From positions 2,294,001-2,358,000 of the forward strand of contig CP086683.1 of assembly GCA_030544685.1 (NCBI GenBank): 64,000 nt of DNA, in the 5' to 3' direction. This stretch comes from Pseudomonas sp. B21_DOA (GTDB lineage: Bacteria; Pseudomonadota; Gammaproteobacteria; Pseudomonadales; Pseudomonadaceae). Positions 1 through 7,793 of the stretch are shown in pieces (the stretch's first letter is position 1; each line of letters begins with the position of its first letter). Position numbers and translations under genes: made by a program. Under the pieces are notes generated by a model that saw only the letters and a program-made list of their open reading frames with translations, ran no database searches and was not told where the DNA came from.

Positions 1-447
1 CTGCAATCGCTGCAAATGCGCCTCACCGCCGGTGAAGTCAACGACGACCTCGAACACTTCGAGCCCTATGGTTTCACCAGCCATCCGTTGGCTGGCGCCG
101 AAGGGGTCGTCACCTTCATCGGCGGCGACCGTTCCCATGCCATCGCCCTGGTCATCGCCGACCGTCGCTATCGCCTGCAAGCACTCGCTGCCGGTGAAGT
201 GGCGATCTACACCGACGAGGGTGACAGGATTCACTTCAAGCGCGGGCGAATCATCGACATCGAAACCGCCACGCTGAACATCCGCGCCAGCAGCGCGGTT
301 AACTTCGACACGCCGGTGATAAACCAGACCGGCAAGATCGTCTCCAGCGGTGATCAACTGGCCGGCGGCATCAGCCAGATCAAACACGTGCATGTTGGCG
401 TGCAGGCCGGTAACGGTCAGACCGGCGCGCCGGCAGGAGGCCAGTGA
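1..447 (+). CDS. Tail baseplate assembly protein V (Mu gp45-like), 5' partial
   Basis: Spike/hub-type baseplate protein of a contractile phage tail or tailocin. The reading frame is open from base 1, with the first ATG only at 16, so the true N-terminus probably lies before the window. The visible 143+ residues have the OB-fold-like middle of gp45/gpV proteins, followed by a C-terminal part with the ATLNIRASSAV and FDTPVI patterns and a Gly-rich tail containing a histidine pair (KHVHVG). It is followed immediately by gp46-, gp47- and gp48-type genes in the order of Mu-like tails, which supports the call. Family identity is from recognition of pattern and order, not from a search. Confidence 0.8.
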   Translation: MQSLQMRLTAGEVNDDLEHFEPYGFTSHPLAGAEGVVTFIGGDRSHAIALVIADRRYRLQALAAGEVAIYTDEGDRIHFKRGRIIDIETATLNIRASSAVNFDTPVINQTGKIVSSGDQLAGGISQIKHVHVGVQAGNGQTGAPAGGQ

Positions 448-845
448 TGTTCATCAGCCAGAACCTCCACGCCGCGCTGACCCGTGCCGTGCTCATCAGT
501 CTGTTCACCTGGCGTCGCGCCGCTGATGACGACGCCCTCGATGACGAAGAACGCTTCGGCTGGTGGGGCGACAGTTTTCCCACGGTTGCCGACGATCGCA
601 TCGGCTCGCGGCTGTGGCTGCTGCGCCGGGTCAAGCTGACCCGGCAGACGCAAATGGACGCCGAATTCTATGCCCGCGAAGCCTTGCAATGGCTGCTCGA
701 CGACGGCCACTGCAGCGCCATCGACATTATCAGCGAACGCCTCGACGCCCAGCGCCTGAACCTGCGCACGGTCCTGACCCTGGCCGACGGTGAACGTCTG
801 GACATCAACCCCGATAACAGTTGGCAGGTGATCTATGCCGTTTGA
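447..845 (+). CDS. Phage gp46-like baseplate protein
   Basis: Small (132 aa) baseplate wedge protein of the Mu gp46 family, placed between gp45- and gp47-type genes as expected. The start is ATG 447, overlapping the stop of the preceding gene by one base; GTG 444 is an alternative in the same frame. An AGGAGG Shine-Dalgarno sits at 435-440. The acidic patch DDDALDDEERFGWWGD and the following text SRLWLLRR are typical of the family. It overlaps the next gene by 11 bases, which suggests coupled translation. Confidence 0.8.
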   Translation: MFISQNLHAALTRAVLISLFTWRRAADDDALDDEERFGWWGDSFPTVADDRIGSRLWLLRRVKLTRQTQMDAEFYAREALQWLLDDGHCSAIDIISERLDAQRLNLRTVLTLADGERLDINPDNSWQVIYAV

Positions 846-1878
846 AACCCCTTCGCTGCCGGTGCTGATCAAGCGCACCCAAAGCGACCTGGCCGGCGAT
901 TCGCTGCGCCAGTCCGATGCGCAAGTGCTGGCCCGCACCCTCGGCGGCGCCGCTTATGGCCTGTACGGTTATCTCGACTGGATTGCCCAACAGATCCTGC
1001 CCGACAAGGCCGATGAATCGACACTGGAACGCATCGCCGCGTTGCGCCTGAACCAACCGCGCAAAGCTGCACAAGTGGCTACCGGCAGCGTCGGTTTTAC
1101 TGCAACACCTGGCGCGGTGCTCGACGTTGACACTCTGCTGCAAGCGAACGATGGCCGCACCTACAAAGTCATCGCCGCGCGCACTACGGTCAATGGCAGC
1201 AACACCACCACGATTGCGGCGCTGGAGGCCGGCAGCCTGGGCAATGCCGACGCCGGTCTGACGCTGACCCCGGTGCAACCGATTGCCGGGATTGTCGGCA
1301 ACAGCTTCGTGGTGCTGGCGCCGGGCCTCAGCGGTGGCGTGGCCCGCGAAAGCCTCGAGTCGCTGCGCTCGCGGGTGATTCGTTCCTATCGGGTGATTCC
1401 CCATGGCGGTTCGGCCAGTGACTACGAGACGTGGGCACTGGAAGTACCGGGCGTGACCCGTGCGTGGTGCCGTGGCGGCGATGGCGGCATGGGCATTGTC
1501 AGCCTGTTCATCATGCGCGATGACGATACGCAGCCGATTCCCGGGGCTGAGCAATTAGCCGAGGTTCAGGCCTATATAGAACCATTGCGTCCGGTGACCG
1601 CCGAAGTGCATGTGCTGGCTCCGGAGCAGGTCCCGGTCACCTATAAAATACGCTTGAGTCCTGATACCAGCGCCGTGCGGGCCGCGGTGCAAGCGCAACT
1701 GCATGACTTGCACAACCGCGAGGCCGGTCTGGGCGACACCTTGCTGCAAAGTCATATTCGCGAAGCGATCAGTAGCGCCACCGGCGAGTATGACCACCAA
1801 CTGATCGCGCCCGTTGGCAATGTCGTGCCGACCGAGAACCAGTTGCTGACCTTCGGGGGTTGCATATGGGAGGCATAA
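835..1878 (+). CDS. Baseplate J protein (Mu gp47-like)
   Basis: Baseplate wedge protein of 347 aa, within the usual size range of the Mu gp47/P2 gpJ family. The N-terminal half contains LGGAAYGLYGYLDWIAQQ and a beta-rich middle with a Thr-rich stretch (near residue 120). The C-terminal half contains SLESLRSRV and SASDYETWALEVPGV, hallmark-like segments of baseplate_J proteins. It contributes to the baseplate ring that links the tail tube to the fibres. Translation is coupled to both neighbours by short overlaps. Confidence 0.9.
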   Translation: MPFETPSLPVLIKRTQSDLAGDSLRQSDAQVLARTLGGAAYGLYGYLDWIAQQILPDKADESTLERIAALRLNQPRKAAQVATGSVGFTATPGAVLDVDTLLQANDGRTYKVIAARTTVNGSNTTTIAALEAGSLGNADAGLTLTPVQPIAGIVGNSFVVLAPGLSGGVARESLESLRSRVIRSYRVIPHGGSASDYETWALEVPGVTRAWCRGGDGGMGIVSLFIMRDDDTQPIPGAEQLAEVQAYIEPLRPVTAEVHVLAPEQVPVTYKIRLSPDTSAVRAAVQAQLHDLHNREAGLGDTLLQSHIREAISSATGEYDHQLIAPVGNVVPTENQLLTFGGCIWEA

Positions 1879-2465
1879 GAACTGCGGTGCAATATCAGGC
1901 CCAGTTACGCAACTTGCTGCCCAGTGGTCCGGCCTGGGATCCGGAACGAGTGCCTGAACTGGACGCAGTGCTCGTGAGTATTTCCCAGGAGCTGTCGCGT
2001 CTGGACGCCCGCGCCGTTGACCTGCAAAACGAAATGGATCCTGCCGGCGTCAGCGAGTTGGTACCCGATTGGGAGCGGGTCATGAATTTGCCTGATCCGT
2101 GCCTTGGACAGAAGCCGTTGTTCGACGACCGTCGTCTGGCGGTGCGCCGGCGCCTGCTCGCAGTCGGTAGCCAGACCATAGGCTACTTCGTCGAAATCGC
2201 CAGAACCCAAGGCTATCCCAACGCCAGCGTGGCTGAGTTAAGAGCACCACGAATGGGGCGCTCACGTTTCGGTAAAGGGCACTTTGGCAGTTGGCAGGCG
2301 CAGTTCATGTGGACGCTCAATACCGGTGGTCGGCAATTCATCGGCCGCCGTTTCGGCGCCAGTTATTGGGGTGAGCGCTTTGGTGTAAATCCCGGTAGCG
2401 CCCTGGAGTGCCTTATCCATCGCAGTGCACCTGCGCATACCCGTGTGCACATCAATTATGACTAG
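1866..2465 (+). CDS. Tail protein of the YmfQ/DUF2313 family (Mu gp48-like)
   Basis: About 199 aa. The family links baseplate to tail fibre. ATG 1866 is preferred; the frame is also open from TTG 1860. The N-terminus, MGGIRTAVQYQAQLRNLLPSG, and the central WERVMNLPDPC resemble the family, and the C-terminus ends with the usual Gly/Arg-rich segment followed by CLIHRSAPAHTRV. It overlaps the 3' end of the gp47-like gene by 13 bases and is followed 12 bases later by the first fibre gene. Confidence 0.85.
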   Translation: MGGIRTAVQYQAQLRNLLPSGPAWDPERVPELDAVLVSISQELSRLDARAVDLQNEMDPAGVSELVPDWERVMNLPDPCLGQKPLFDDRRLAVRRRLLAVGSQTIGYFVEIARTQGYPNASVAELRAPRMGRSRFGKGHFGSWQAQFMWTLNTGGRQFIGRRFGASYWGERFGVNPGSALECLIHRSAPAHTRVHINYD

Positions 2466-2477
2466 AGGTTAAAAAGT

Positions 2478-4031
2478 ATGGATTACCCGAAAAACACCCC
2501 CGGTGTCGGGCTGGTGAATGGACAGTTTGTGGACGAGAACCCGGTCGCAGGAACACCTGGGTCTTTGATCCCGGCAACTTGGGGCAATGCGGTTACCCAA
2601 GAGATCCTGAACGTGATCAAAGCGGCGGGGATGGAGCCCGAGGAAGATGTTTCAACGCAGTTGCTGCAAGCCATCCAGAGTTTTGCCGCTCATGACTTCA
2701 AGAACTCGGTGCGGGTAGCGACCACGGGAACAATTGCCCTCAGCGGTTTGCAGAACATCGACGGTGTACAACTGGCCGTGGCAGATCGAGTGCTGGTGAA
2801 AGACCAGGCCAATGCATCGCAAAACGGTGTTTACGTGGTGGCTGCCGGCTCATGGGCGCGCGCCGTGGATGCCGCGCAGGACTATCAAGTGACCAGCAGC
2901 TTTGTCATTGCGACCGATGAAGGTGTGGTGAACAGGTCCCGCCTTTGGCAACTGACCACACCAGGTCCGATCAAGGTCGGCACCACTGCGCTGACGTTTG
3001 AATTGCTGGCGGGGTACACCGGGGTCGCATCTGGCGAATACCGCAAGGTCATGGTCAATGCACGGGGGCAAGTCACAGCCGGCTCCAATCCGACAACCCT
3101 TGATGGCTACGGCATAGTGGATGCGTACACGAAAGTGGCTGCCAACAGCGCATTTGTGAAACAGGGCGGTGGCGCCGGGCAACTTGGCAACACGGTATCC
3201 ATTGGCTGGGACGGCAAGAACATCTTGATCCAAGTGGACGCTACCAGTTTTGGCAACCTGTGGTGTTCGGCCAACTTTGACCCCGGGACCAAGGCCAACG
3301 TCGCGGACGTGTACAGCAAGAGTGCGACGAATGGCTTGCTGGACGCCAAAATCGCTTCGGATACATGTTCTGTGGCCGGTTTCGCAGGTGGGAACTCCGC
3401 TTCTCCTTATATGCGAAACAAGAACAGCAACGAAGTCGTGATGCTGGCGAAAAGTGCCTCGACGCTTGCGGGCTATGGCATCACGGATGGGATGACGCGT
3501 GCCGAGATTACCGGCCAGGTCAGTGCTCGGGTGCTCAGTGACGGCATTACTTGGGCAGGGTTTGCCAGTAATGATCCGAATCAGCCCTATATGCGGCGTA
3601 CTTCCGATAACGGCGTCTATCTTTTGCAGCCTCGTCTGGGGTTCACACCGGTTCGCCAGGGCGGAGGAAACTTCCAGTCGAACAATACGGTAATGATCGG
3701 CTGGGCGGCCGACGGTACGTCTCTGCGAGCACAAGTCGATGCAACTGATTTGGGCAGCATCTGGACCGACGGCATCGGTAATGCCAAAGCGGTCGCTGCG
3801 CAATCAACCGCCGAAGCAGGAGTGGTCGGTTCTTATGCGTTGTTAGTCGTTGGCGGAGGAGGCGCTACAGGGCCGGGCGCACTTGCTGCCGGCGTCAACT
3901 GCCGGTTCACGGCCACCGACGGTTCTGCCTGGGGCGGCGCACCTGCCGGCACTTGGCGAATCATGGGGGCAATCCGAAATGCCGACGGTGCCAGCCCTGA
4001 CTCAACTGTTCTATGCCTGAGGGTTTATTGA
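2478..4031 (+). CDS. Tail fibre protein, first (long) fibre cassette
   Basis: A 517-residue tail fibre, probably the host-recognition protein. The N-terminus begins MDYPKNTPGVGLVNGQF and is shared with the second fibre at 4634. The shaft holds two pairs of related segments: FVKQGGG...IGWDG (about residues 226-265) matching PVRQGGG...IGWAA (about 388-425), and SVAGFAGGNS (about 298) matching ITWAGFASND (about 357). The C-terminus is a different beta-rich domain with a VVGGGGATG loop. The start has a fair ribosome site (GAGGTT) upstream. The receptor specificity cannot be read from sequence. Confidence 0.88.
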   Translation: MDYPKNTPGVGLVNGQFVDENPVAGTPGSLIPATWGNAVTQEILNVIKAAGMEPEEDVSTQLLQAIQSFAAHDFKNSVRVATTGTIALSGLQNIDGVQLAVADRVLVKDQANASQNGVYVVAAGSWARAVDAAQDYQVTSSFVIATDEGVVNRSRLWQLTTPGPIKVGTTALTFELLAGYTGVASGEYRKVMVNARGQVTAGSNPTTLDGYGIVDAYTKVAANSAFVKQGGGAGQLGNTVSIGWDGKNILIQVDATSFGNLWCSANFDPGTKANVADVYSKSATNGLLDAKIASDTCSVAGFAGGNSASPYMRNKNSNEVVMLAKSASTLAGYGITDGMTRAEITGQVSARVLSDGITWAGFASNDPNQPYMRRTSDNGVYLLQPRLGFTPVRQGGGNFQSNNTVMIGWAADGTSLRAQVDATDLGSIWTDGIGNAKAVAAQSTAEAGVVGSYALLVVGGGGATGPGALAAGVNCRFTATDGSAWGGAPAGTWRIMGAIRNADGASPDSTVLCLRVY

Positions 4032-4032
4032 A

Positions 4033-4500
4033 ATGATGACAATTCTGAGTGCGCGTCAGCCCTGCTGGAACGACGTGGAACATACCTCGTTGAACCTGTT
4101 GGTAACTTTCGAAGAGACCAGAGAATCATTGGGTGAAGTACCTTTTACGGCTTCGCCGAACGATCCGGAGCGTCACGGTCGAGAATTGTTTGAACGGGCA
4201 GCTGCTCTGGAATACGGCGACATTGCCGAACCCGACGAAGAACAACTGAAAGATGCAATGCGTATGAAATCTTCCGCGCTCTCGGCGCTGGCTTCATCGA
4301 TGATCGCAAAGTTGCAGGGTGACTTGAGCACTCTGCAGGACTCCGAGGCGCTGGGCATGGCCACAGATGAGGAAATCACGCAGTTGCCATTGACTCAGGC
4401 AAAACTTGATCTCTGGAGAAAGTACCGGGTACTGCTTTCAAGAGTCGAAAGCCAGCCCGCTTTTCCTCGCGCGGTCGATTGGCCACCGCAGCCTGATTGA
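4033..4500 (+). CDS. Tail fibre assembly chaperone-like protein, first cassette
   Basis: A 155-aa protein starting one base after the fibre stop. An ATGATG pair offers two adjacent starts. It is acidic and mostly helical, with a C-terminal motif LDLWRKYRVLLSRV followed by a Pro/Trp-rich end (FPRAVDWPPQP). This end is typical of tail fibre assembly or tail-assembly chaperone proteins, which help the neighbouring fibre trimerise. The pairing of one chaperone with each fibre gene supports the call. Confidence 0.75.
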   Translation: MMTILSARQPCWNDVEHTSLNLLVTFEETRESLGEVPFTASPNDPERHGRELFERAAALEYGDIAEPDEEQLKDAMRMKSSALSALASSMIAKLQGDLSTLQDSEALGMATDEEITQLPLTQAKLDLWRKYRVLLSRVESQPAFPRAVDWPPQPD

Positions 4501-4535
4501 ATGTTTGGTGCATGAGCCGAGTACATGGCCCTTAG

Positions 4536-4556
4536 AATGCTGCACAGCATTTTTGC
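4536..4556 (+). terminator. Weak hairpin with T-tract between the two fibre cassettes
   Basis: A 6-bp stem AATGCT/AGCATT with a GCAC loop is followed by four to five T. A second small hairpin with a GCAA tetraloop lies at about 4568-4581. Together they occupy most of the 133-base gap between the first chaperone and the second fibre. They could reduce read-through, but the stem is short and function is uncertain. Confidence 0.3.
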
Positions 4557-4633
4557 TACTTGCAGAGCGGTCGCAAGACCGGGCCGGCTGCGTGCACTCT
4601 CGGCGTCGAATGAATAACAGCCGGAGACTAAAA

Positions 4634-5520
4634 ATGGATTATCCAAAGAGTGTGCCCAATATCGGACTGGTCAATGGCAGGTTCGTGGATGAAAACCTTG
4701 CAAGCGGAGCGCCGGGCTCGCTGATTCCTGCTGTGTGGGGTAATGGCGTAACGCAGGAAATTCTGAGTGTTGTGCAGGCGGCAGGTCTAACGCCGGACGA
4801 GACGACCAATGATCAATTGCTGGGCGCACTTCGCAGTCCGGCGCTGTTTTTGACTGCTGCCCAGTTTGATAAAGGTCGGTCAGTGGCCACTGCGGAGTTT
4901 GTTCAGCGTGCGTTGGGCAATTACGCAAGTGCACGGGGAATATCCGCCGCAACGCAACTATCGATCGCTGATATCGGCTGCTCGATCGGAATGGGCGGGA
5001 CCGTTACCTATACCGTTACCCTGCCTGACGTCGCCTCGGTACCTGATGGTGCGAGTATTGGCCTGCACTGCCGCAACAGCGCACCGGTCACGGTTGCGAG
5101 TAAGTCCGGTGCACAGATCAGCCCCCAAGGCGCCTATCTGACCTCGATTGTGATGAACAGCGGGGAGAGCGCCAACTTTGTCAAAGAGAGCGGCATCTGG
5201 ACTGTTTACGGTACCGCCAGTTTGAAATATGCCGCGCTGTTTTCCGGAATGGTCAGCAATCCCGGGTATCAAAAACACGCCAGTGGCAACATCGATCAGT
5301 GGGGCACGGGGATATCGAACGCCGAGGGGGATGTCTACGTGACATTTCCGATGACGTTTCCCAAGGCATATTTCTCGCTGGTGGCGACACATACGGGGGC
5401 GATGCGGCGATGGTTGCGGTAACGGCGTACAGCGCAAAGGGCTGCACACTGAGAATTCGCAATGCTGCTGGTCAAGTCAGCGCCGGTTGGTCGGTGAATT
5501 ATTTTGCAAAGGGCTACTGA
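4634..5520 (+). CDS. Second, shorter tail fibre protein, frameshifted as sequenced
   Basis: Starts MDYPKSVPNIGLVNGRF and shares its first ~50 residues with the fibre at 2478, but the rest is different and shorter (about 295 aa when repaired). The C-terminal domain resembles short phage tail-collar/fibre tips: FPKAYFSLVATHTG and then, in another frame, a segment ending in NYFAKGY. The frame is broken at the G run 5395-5399. One extra G restores a continuous protein ending at 5520, directly before the second chaperone. The break is either a sequencing error or a genuine switch; the surrounding window favours error. Confidence 0.8.
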
Positions 5521-5967
5521 ATGAACCCCTTCACCGTTTTATTCAGCGCCAGCACCAAGGGCGCGTATGTGCCGGGTATCAATTCGACGGATATTCCCGA
5601 TGACGTAATCGAGATTCCTCAGGGCTACTGGATCTCATTACTGCAACAGTTGGCGGTTACGCCAAAAATGATTGGCGTGAGCGAGGCTAACGGCTACCCG
5701 ATTCTGGTCGATCCACCGCCACCCTCGCCGGATGCAGCCGCTGACGCCGAGCGCGCCTGGCGCACGGCCCAGCTGGCCGCCACTGACGGTTTGGTGGCGC
5801 GTGACCGGGACGAACTTGAGGACGGCGGCGGTACCACGCTGACTACCGAGCAATACACACAATTGCAAGTCTATCGTCGTGAGTTGCGTGACTGGCCGCA
5901 GGGATCATTTTTTCCGTTCAGCGAGTATCGGCCGTTGGCTCCGGGGTGGTTGGCTGCTGCAATCTGA
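5521..5967 (+). CDS. Tail fibre assembly chaperone, second cassette
   Basis: A 148-aa protein beginning at the base after the second fibre's stop. It has the common form of Pseudomonas tail-assembly chaperones: a variable N-terminal half, a Pro-rich linker (DPPPPSPD), then a helical segment with AWRTAQLAATDGLVARDRDE and YTQLQVYRRELRDWP. The last segment is the conserved chaperone signature. It probably assists folding or trimerisation of the fibre just upstream. Confidence 0.8.
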   Translation: MNPFTVLFSASTKGAYVPGINSTDIPDDVIEIPQGYWISLLQQLAVTPKMIGVSEANGYPILVDPPPPSPDAAADAERAWRTAQLAATDGLVARDRDELEDGGGTTLTTEQYTQLQVYRRELRDWPQGSFFPFSEYRPLAPGWLAAAI

Positions 5968-6078
5968 AGCAGCTTGATCAAGGCTCTATTGCCTGAAAAC
6001 TTCAGAAAGAAATGGCTGGCAAGCATCAGCCGTCAACCGTGATTCAATCGGGGCAACATCCAGGGAGGATCAAGCATC

Positions 6079-6645
6079 ATGCAATTAACTGAAAAACACC
6101 TTATCGACATCATGCCCAACGCCCGCTCCCAAGCGGGCGTTTTTGTTTCGGCACTCAACGCCGCCATGGCCAGGCATCGCATCGATACGCCCAAGCGCAT
6201 CGCCGCGTTTCTGGCACAGGTCGGCCACGAGTCGGGCCAATTGCGTTACGTGCGCGAACTGGGCAACAACCAATACCTGAGCAAATACGACACCGGCACG
6301 CTGGCGCTGCGTCTGGGCAATACGCCCGAGGCGGATGGCGACGGGCAAAAGTACCGAGGGCGTGGACTCATTCAAATCACCGGTCGCGCCAACTATCGCC
6401 AGTGTAGCCTCGGCTTGTTTGGCGATGAGCGTCTGTTGGCATTGCCCGAGTTGCTCGAACAACCGCAGTGGGCGGCCGAATCGGCGGCATGGTTCTGGGC
6501 GCAGAAGGGCCTGAACGAGCTGGCCGACGCGGACCAGTTCAACACCATCACCCGGCGTATCAACGGTGGGTTGAACGGTTTGCAGGATCGTCTGGAAATC
6601 TGGGGGCGGGCGAGGGCGGTACTATGTCCGGCTCCTGGCGGGTGA
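6079..6645 (+). CDS. GH19 chitinase-like endolysin
   Basis: A 188-aa peptidoglycan-cleaving enzyme of glycoside hydrolase family 19. It shows the family core: FLAQVGHESGQLRYVRE with the probable catalytic Glu in HES (residue ~54), the segment YRGRGLIQITGRANYRQC, and the C-terminal ITRRINGGLNGLQDR. A GGGAGGA ribosome site precedes ATG 6079. It would release the tailocin or phage by degrading the wall. The first codons also contain a terminator-like hairpin (6118-6147, listed separately). It overlaps the Rz-like gene by 22 bases, forming a compact lysis cassette. Confidence 0.9.
   Translation: MQLTEKHLIDIMPNARSQAGVFVSALNAAMARHRIDTPKRIAAFLAQVGHESGQLRYVRELGNNQYLSKYDTGTLALRLGNTPEADGDGQKYRGRGLIQITGRANYRQCSLGLFGDERLLALPELLEQPQWAAESAAWFWAQKGLNELADADQFNTITRRINGGLNGLQDRLEIWGRARAVLCPAPGG
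6118..6148 (+). terminator. Terminator-like hairpin inside the 5' end of the endolysin gene
   Basis: Perfect 10-bp stem AACGCCCGCT (6118-6127) and AGCGGGCGTT (6132-6141) with a 4-base loop, followed by TTTTGTTTC. It lies in codons 14-21 of the endolysin. The structure matches an intrinsic terminator and could act as an attenuator of lysis gene expression. It is also possible that the codons for NARSQAGVFV form it by chance. Confidence 0.5.
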
Positions 6646-7142
6646 TTGGTCTGTTGTTGCTGGTGGCCGGAGCTTTCGTCGCGGCGTGGCAGTTTCAGGA
6701 CTGGCGCTACGGGCGGCAATTGGCCGAACAGGCGCGGTTAAACGCCGAGACGCAGAATCAACTCACCCAGACCGCCTTGAGCGCGCAGCAGGCCGAGCAG
6801 GATAAACGCCTGGCCCTGGAGCAACGGCTCGCGGCGAGTGAACAAACCCATTATCGAGCGCTGAGCGATGCCCAACGTGATCAGGATCGCCTGCGCGATC
6901 GCCTTGCTACTGCCGATGTGCGGCTGTCAGTCCTTCTCGACGCCGGCGACGTTGCCCACGGCTGCGCGGTGCCAGCCACCGCCGGCACCGGCGGCGTGGA
7001 TTCTGCAACCGTACGCGCCCGACTTGACCCGGCGCATGCTCAACGAATTATCGCCATCACCGACACCGGGGACCGTGGATTGATCGCTTTGCAGGCTTGT
7101 CAGGCCTACGTCAGAGCGTTGGCGCCCGAACATTTTGAATGA
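6624..7142 (+). CDS. Rz-like inner-membrane spanin subunit
   Basis: A 172-aa i-spanin. The start ATG 6624 lies inside the endolysin's 3' end. The N-terminus has a single membrane anchor (VIGLLLLVAGAFVAAW), followed by a long Gln/Ala/Arg-rich helical region (residues ~30-100) suited to a periplasmic coiled coil. It ends with the CQAYVRALA pattern common in Pseudomonas Rz proteins. Together with the nested Rz1 it would fuse inner and outer membranes in the last step of lysis. Confidence 0.82.
   Translation: MSGSWRVIGLLLLVAGAFVAAWQFQDWRYGRQLAEQARLNAETQNQLTQTALSAQQAEQDKRLALEQRLAASEQTHYRALSDAQRDQDRLRDRLATADVRLSVLLDAGDVAHGCAVPATAGTGGVDSATVRARLDPAHAQRIIAITDTGDRGLIALQACQAYVRALAPEHFE
6868..7083 (+). 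CDS. Rz1-like outer-membrane spanin lipoprotein nested within Rz
   Basis: A 71-aa ORF in another frame, fully inside the Rz gene. It has a short basic start, a hydrophobic signal (IACAIALLLP) and Cys residues at MCGCQ that fit a lipoprotein signal. This is followed by a Pro-rich mature part (PPPAPAAWILQP) with no other membrane segment. Nested, proline-rich lipoprotein is the classical Rz1 architecture. The lipobox is slightly unusual (Met at -3, Cys at -2, Gly at -1 if the second Cys is used). Confidence 0.75.
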   Translation: MPNVIRIACAIALLLPMCGCQSFSTPATLPTAARCQPPPAPAAWILQPYAPDLTRRMLNELSPSPTPGTVD

Positions 7143-7209
7143 TTCTGTGTATTGAAAGCGCGTCCGGCTCGTGTACGGTGAAGGCATTCCACACGATCCG
7201 GAGCTCGCC

Positions 7210-7710
7210 GTGAAAGAGACCACCCAACTGGCCGCAGAACTGGGCCGACGTCTGCAAATGCTCAATGCCCACGTTACTACCGCCGAGTCCTGCACAGGCG
7301 GCGGGATTGCCGAAGCGATCACGCGGATTCCCGGCAGTTCGGCCTGGTTTGAAGCGGGTTACGTGACATATTCCAATCGACAGAAAACCCGGCAGTTGAC
7401 TGTGCCGGGCGATTTGTTCGAGACGGTGGGCGCGGTCAGTCGTGAAGTGGTCGAGGCGATGGTGCGCGGTGCGCAGCAGCACAGCCTGGCGCATTTTGCC
7501 GTGGCGGTCAGCGGTGTTGCCGGTCCCGACGGCGGCACGCCGAACAAGCCGGTGGGTACGGTGTGGCTGGCCTGGGGCGTGGGCGATGCGATTTACAGCG
7601 AGGTTCAACACTTCCCTGGCAACCGCGACGAAGTCCGCCGACAAACGGTGAAGGCCGCGCTGGAGGGGCTTGTGCGACTAGCGGCACGAGAAATCGAAAA
7701 TCAGGGGTAG
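7210..7710 (+). CDS. cinA: CinA C-terminal domain protein (nicotinamide mononucleotide deamidase type)
   Basis: A 166-aa single-domain CinA/PncC protein. This family hydrolyses NMN to nicotinate mononucleotide, part of pyridine nucleotide recycling. The conserved stretch [19 protein letters not shown] and the later [10 protein letters not shown] and [10 protein letters not shown] are visible. The start is probably GTG 7210 (MKETTQL), as in other pseudomonads; an in-frame start at 7171 would add 13 unlikely residues. It lies just upstream of recA, as is usual in Pseudomonas, and marks the right border of the tailocin locus. Confidence 0.9.
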   Translation: MKETTQLAAELGRRLQMLNAHVTTAESCTGGGIAEAITRIPGSSAWFEAGYVTYSNRQKTRQLTVPGDLFETVGAVSREVVEAMVRGAQQHSLAHFAVAVSGVAGPDGGTPNKPVGTVWLAWGVGDAIYSEVQHFPGNRDEVRRQTVKAALEGLVRLAAREIENQG

Positions 7711-7737
7711 GCGATCTTCGAACGCTGTGGAATAATA

Positions 7738-7753
7738 CTGGCTACTTATACAG
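7738..7753 (+). promoter_or_regulatory. LexA (SOS) box upstream of recA
   Basis: The sequence CTGGCTACTTATACAG fits CTG-N10-CAG with the AT-rich centre and the ATACAG half of the pseudomonad LexA site. It ends 40 bases before recA ATG 7794, the expected promoter position. LexA should repress recA until SOS induction. Confidence 0.85.
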
Positions 7754-7793
7754 GTGTTGGCCGTCAGGCCTTATTGATTACGTGAGGACTTTA

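Noticed and set aside
1..7142. Complete inducible prophage
   Set aside because: No integrase, capsid, terminase or replication gene is visible; only tail, fibre and lysis genes are present here, which fits a tailocin, but the left part is outside the window.
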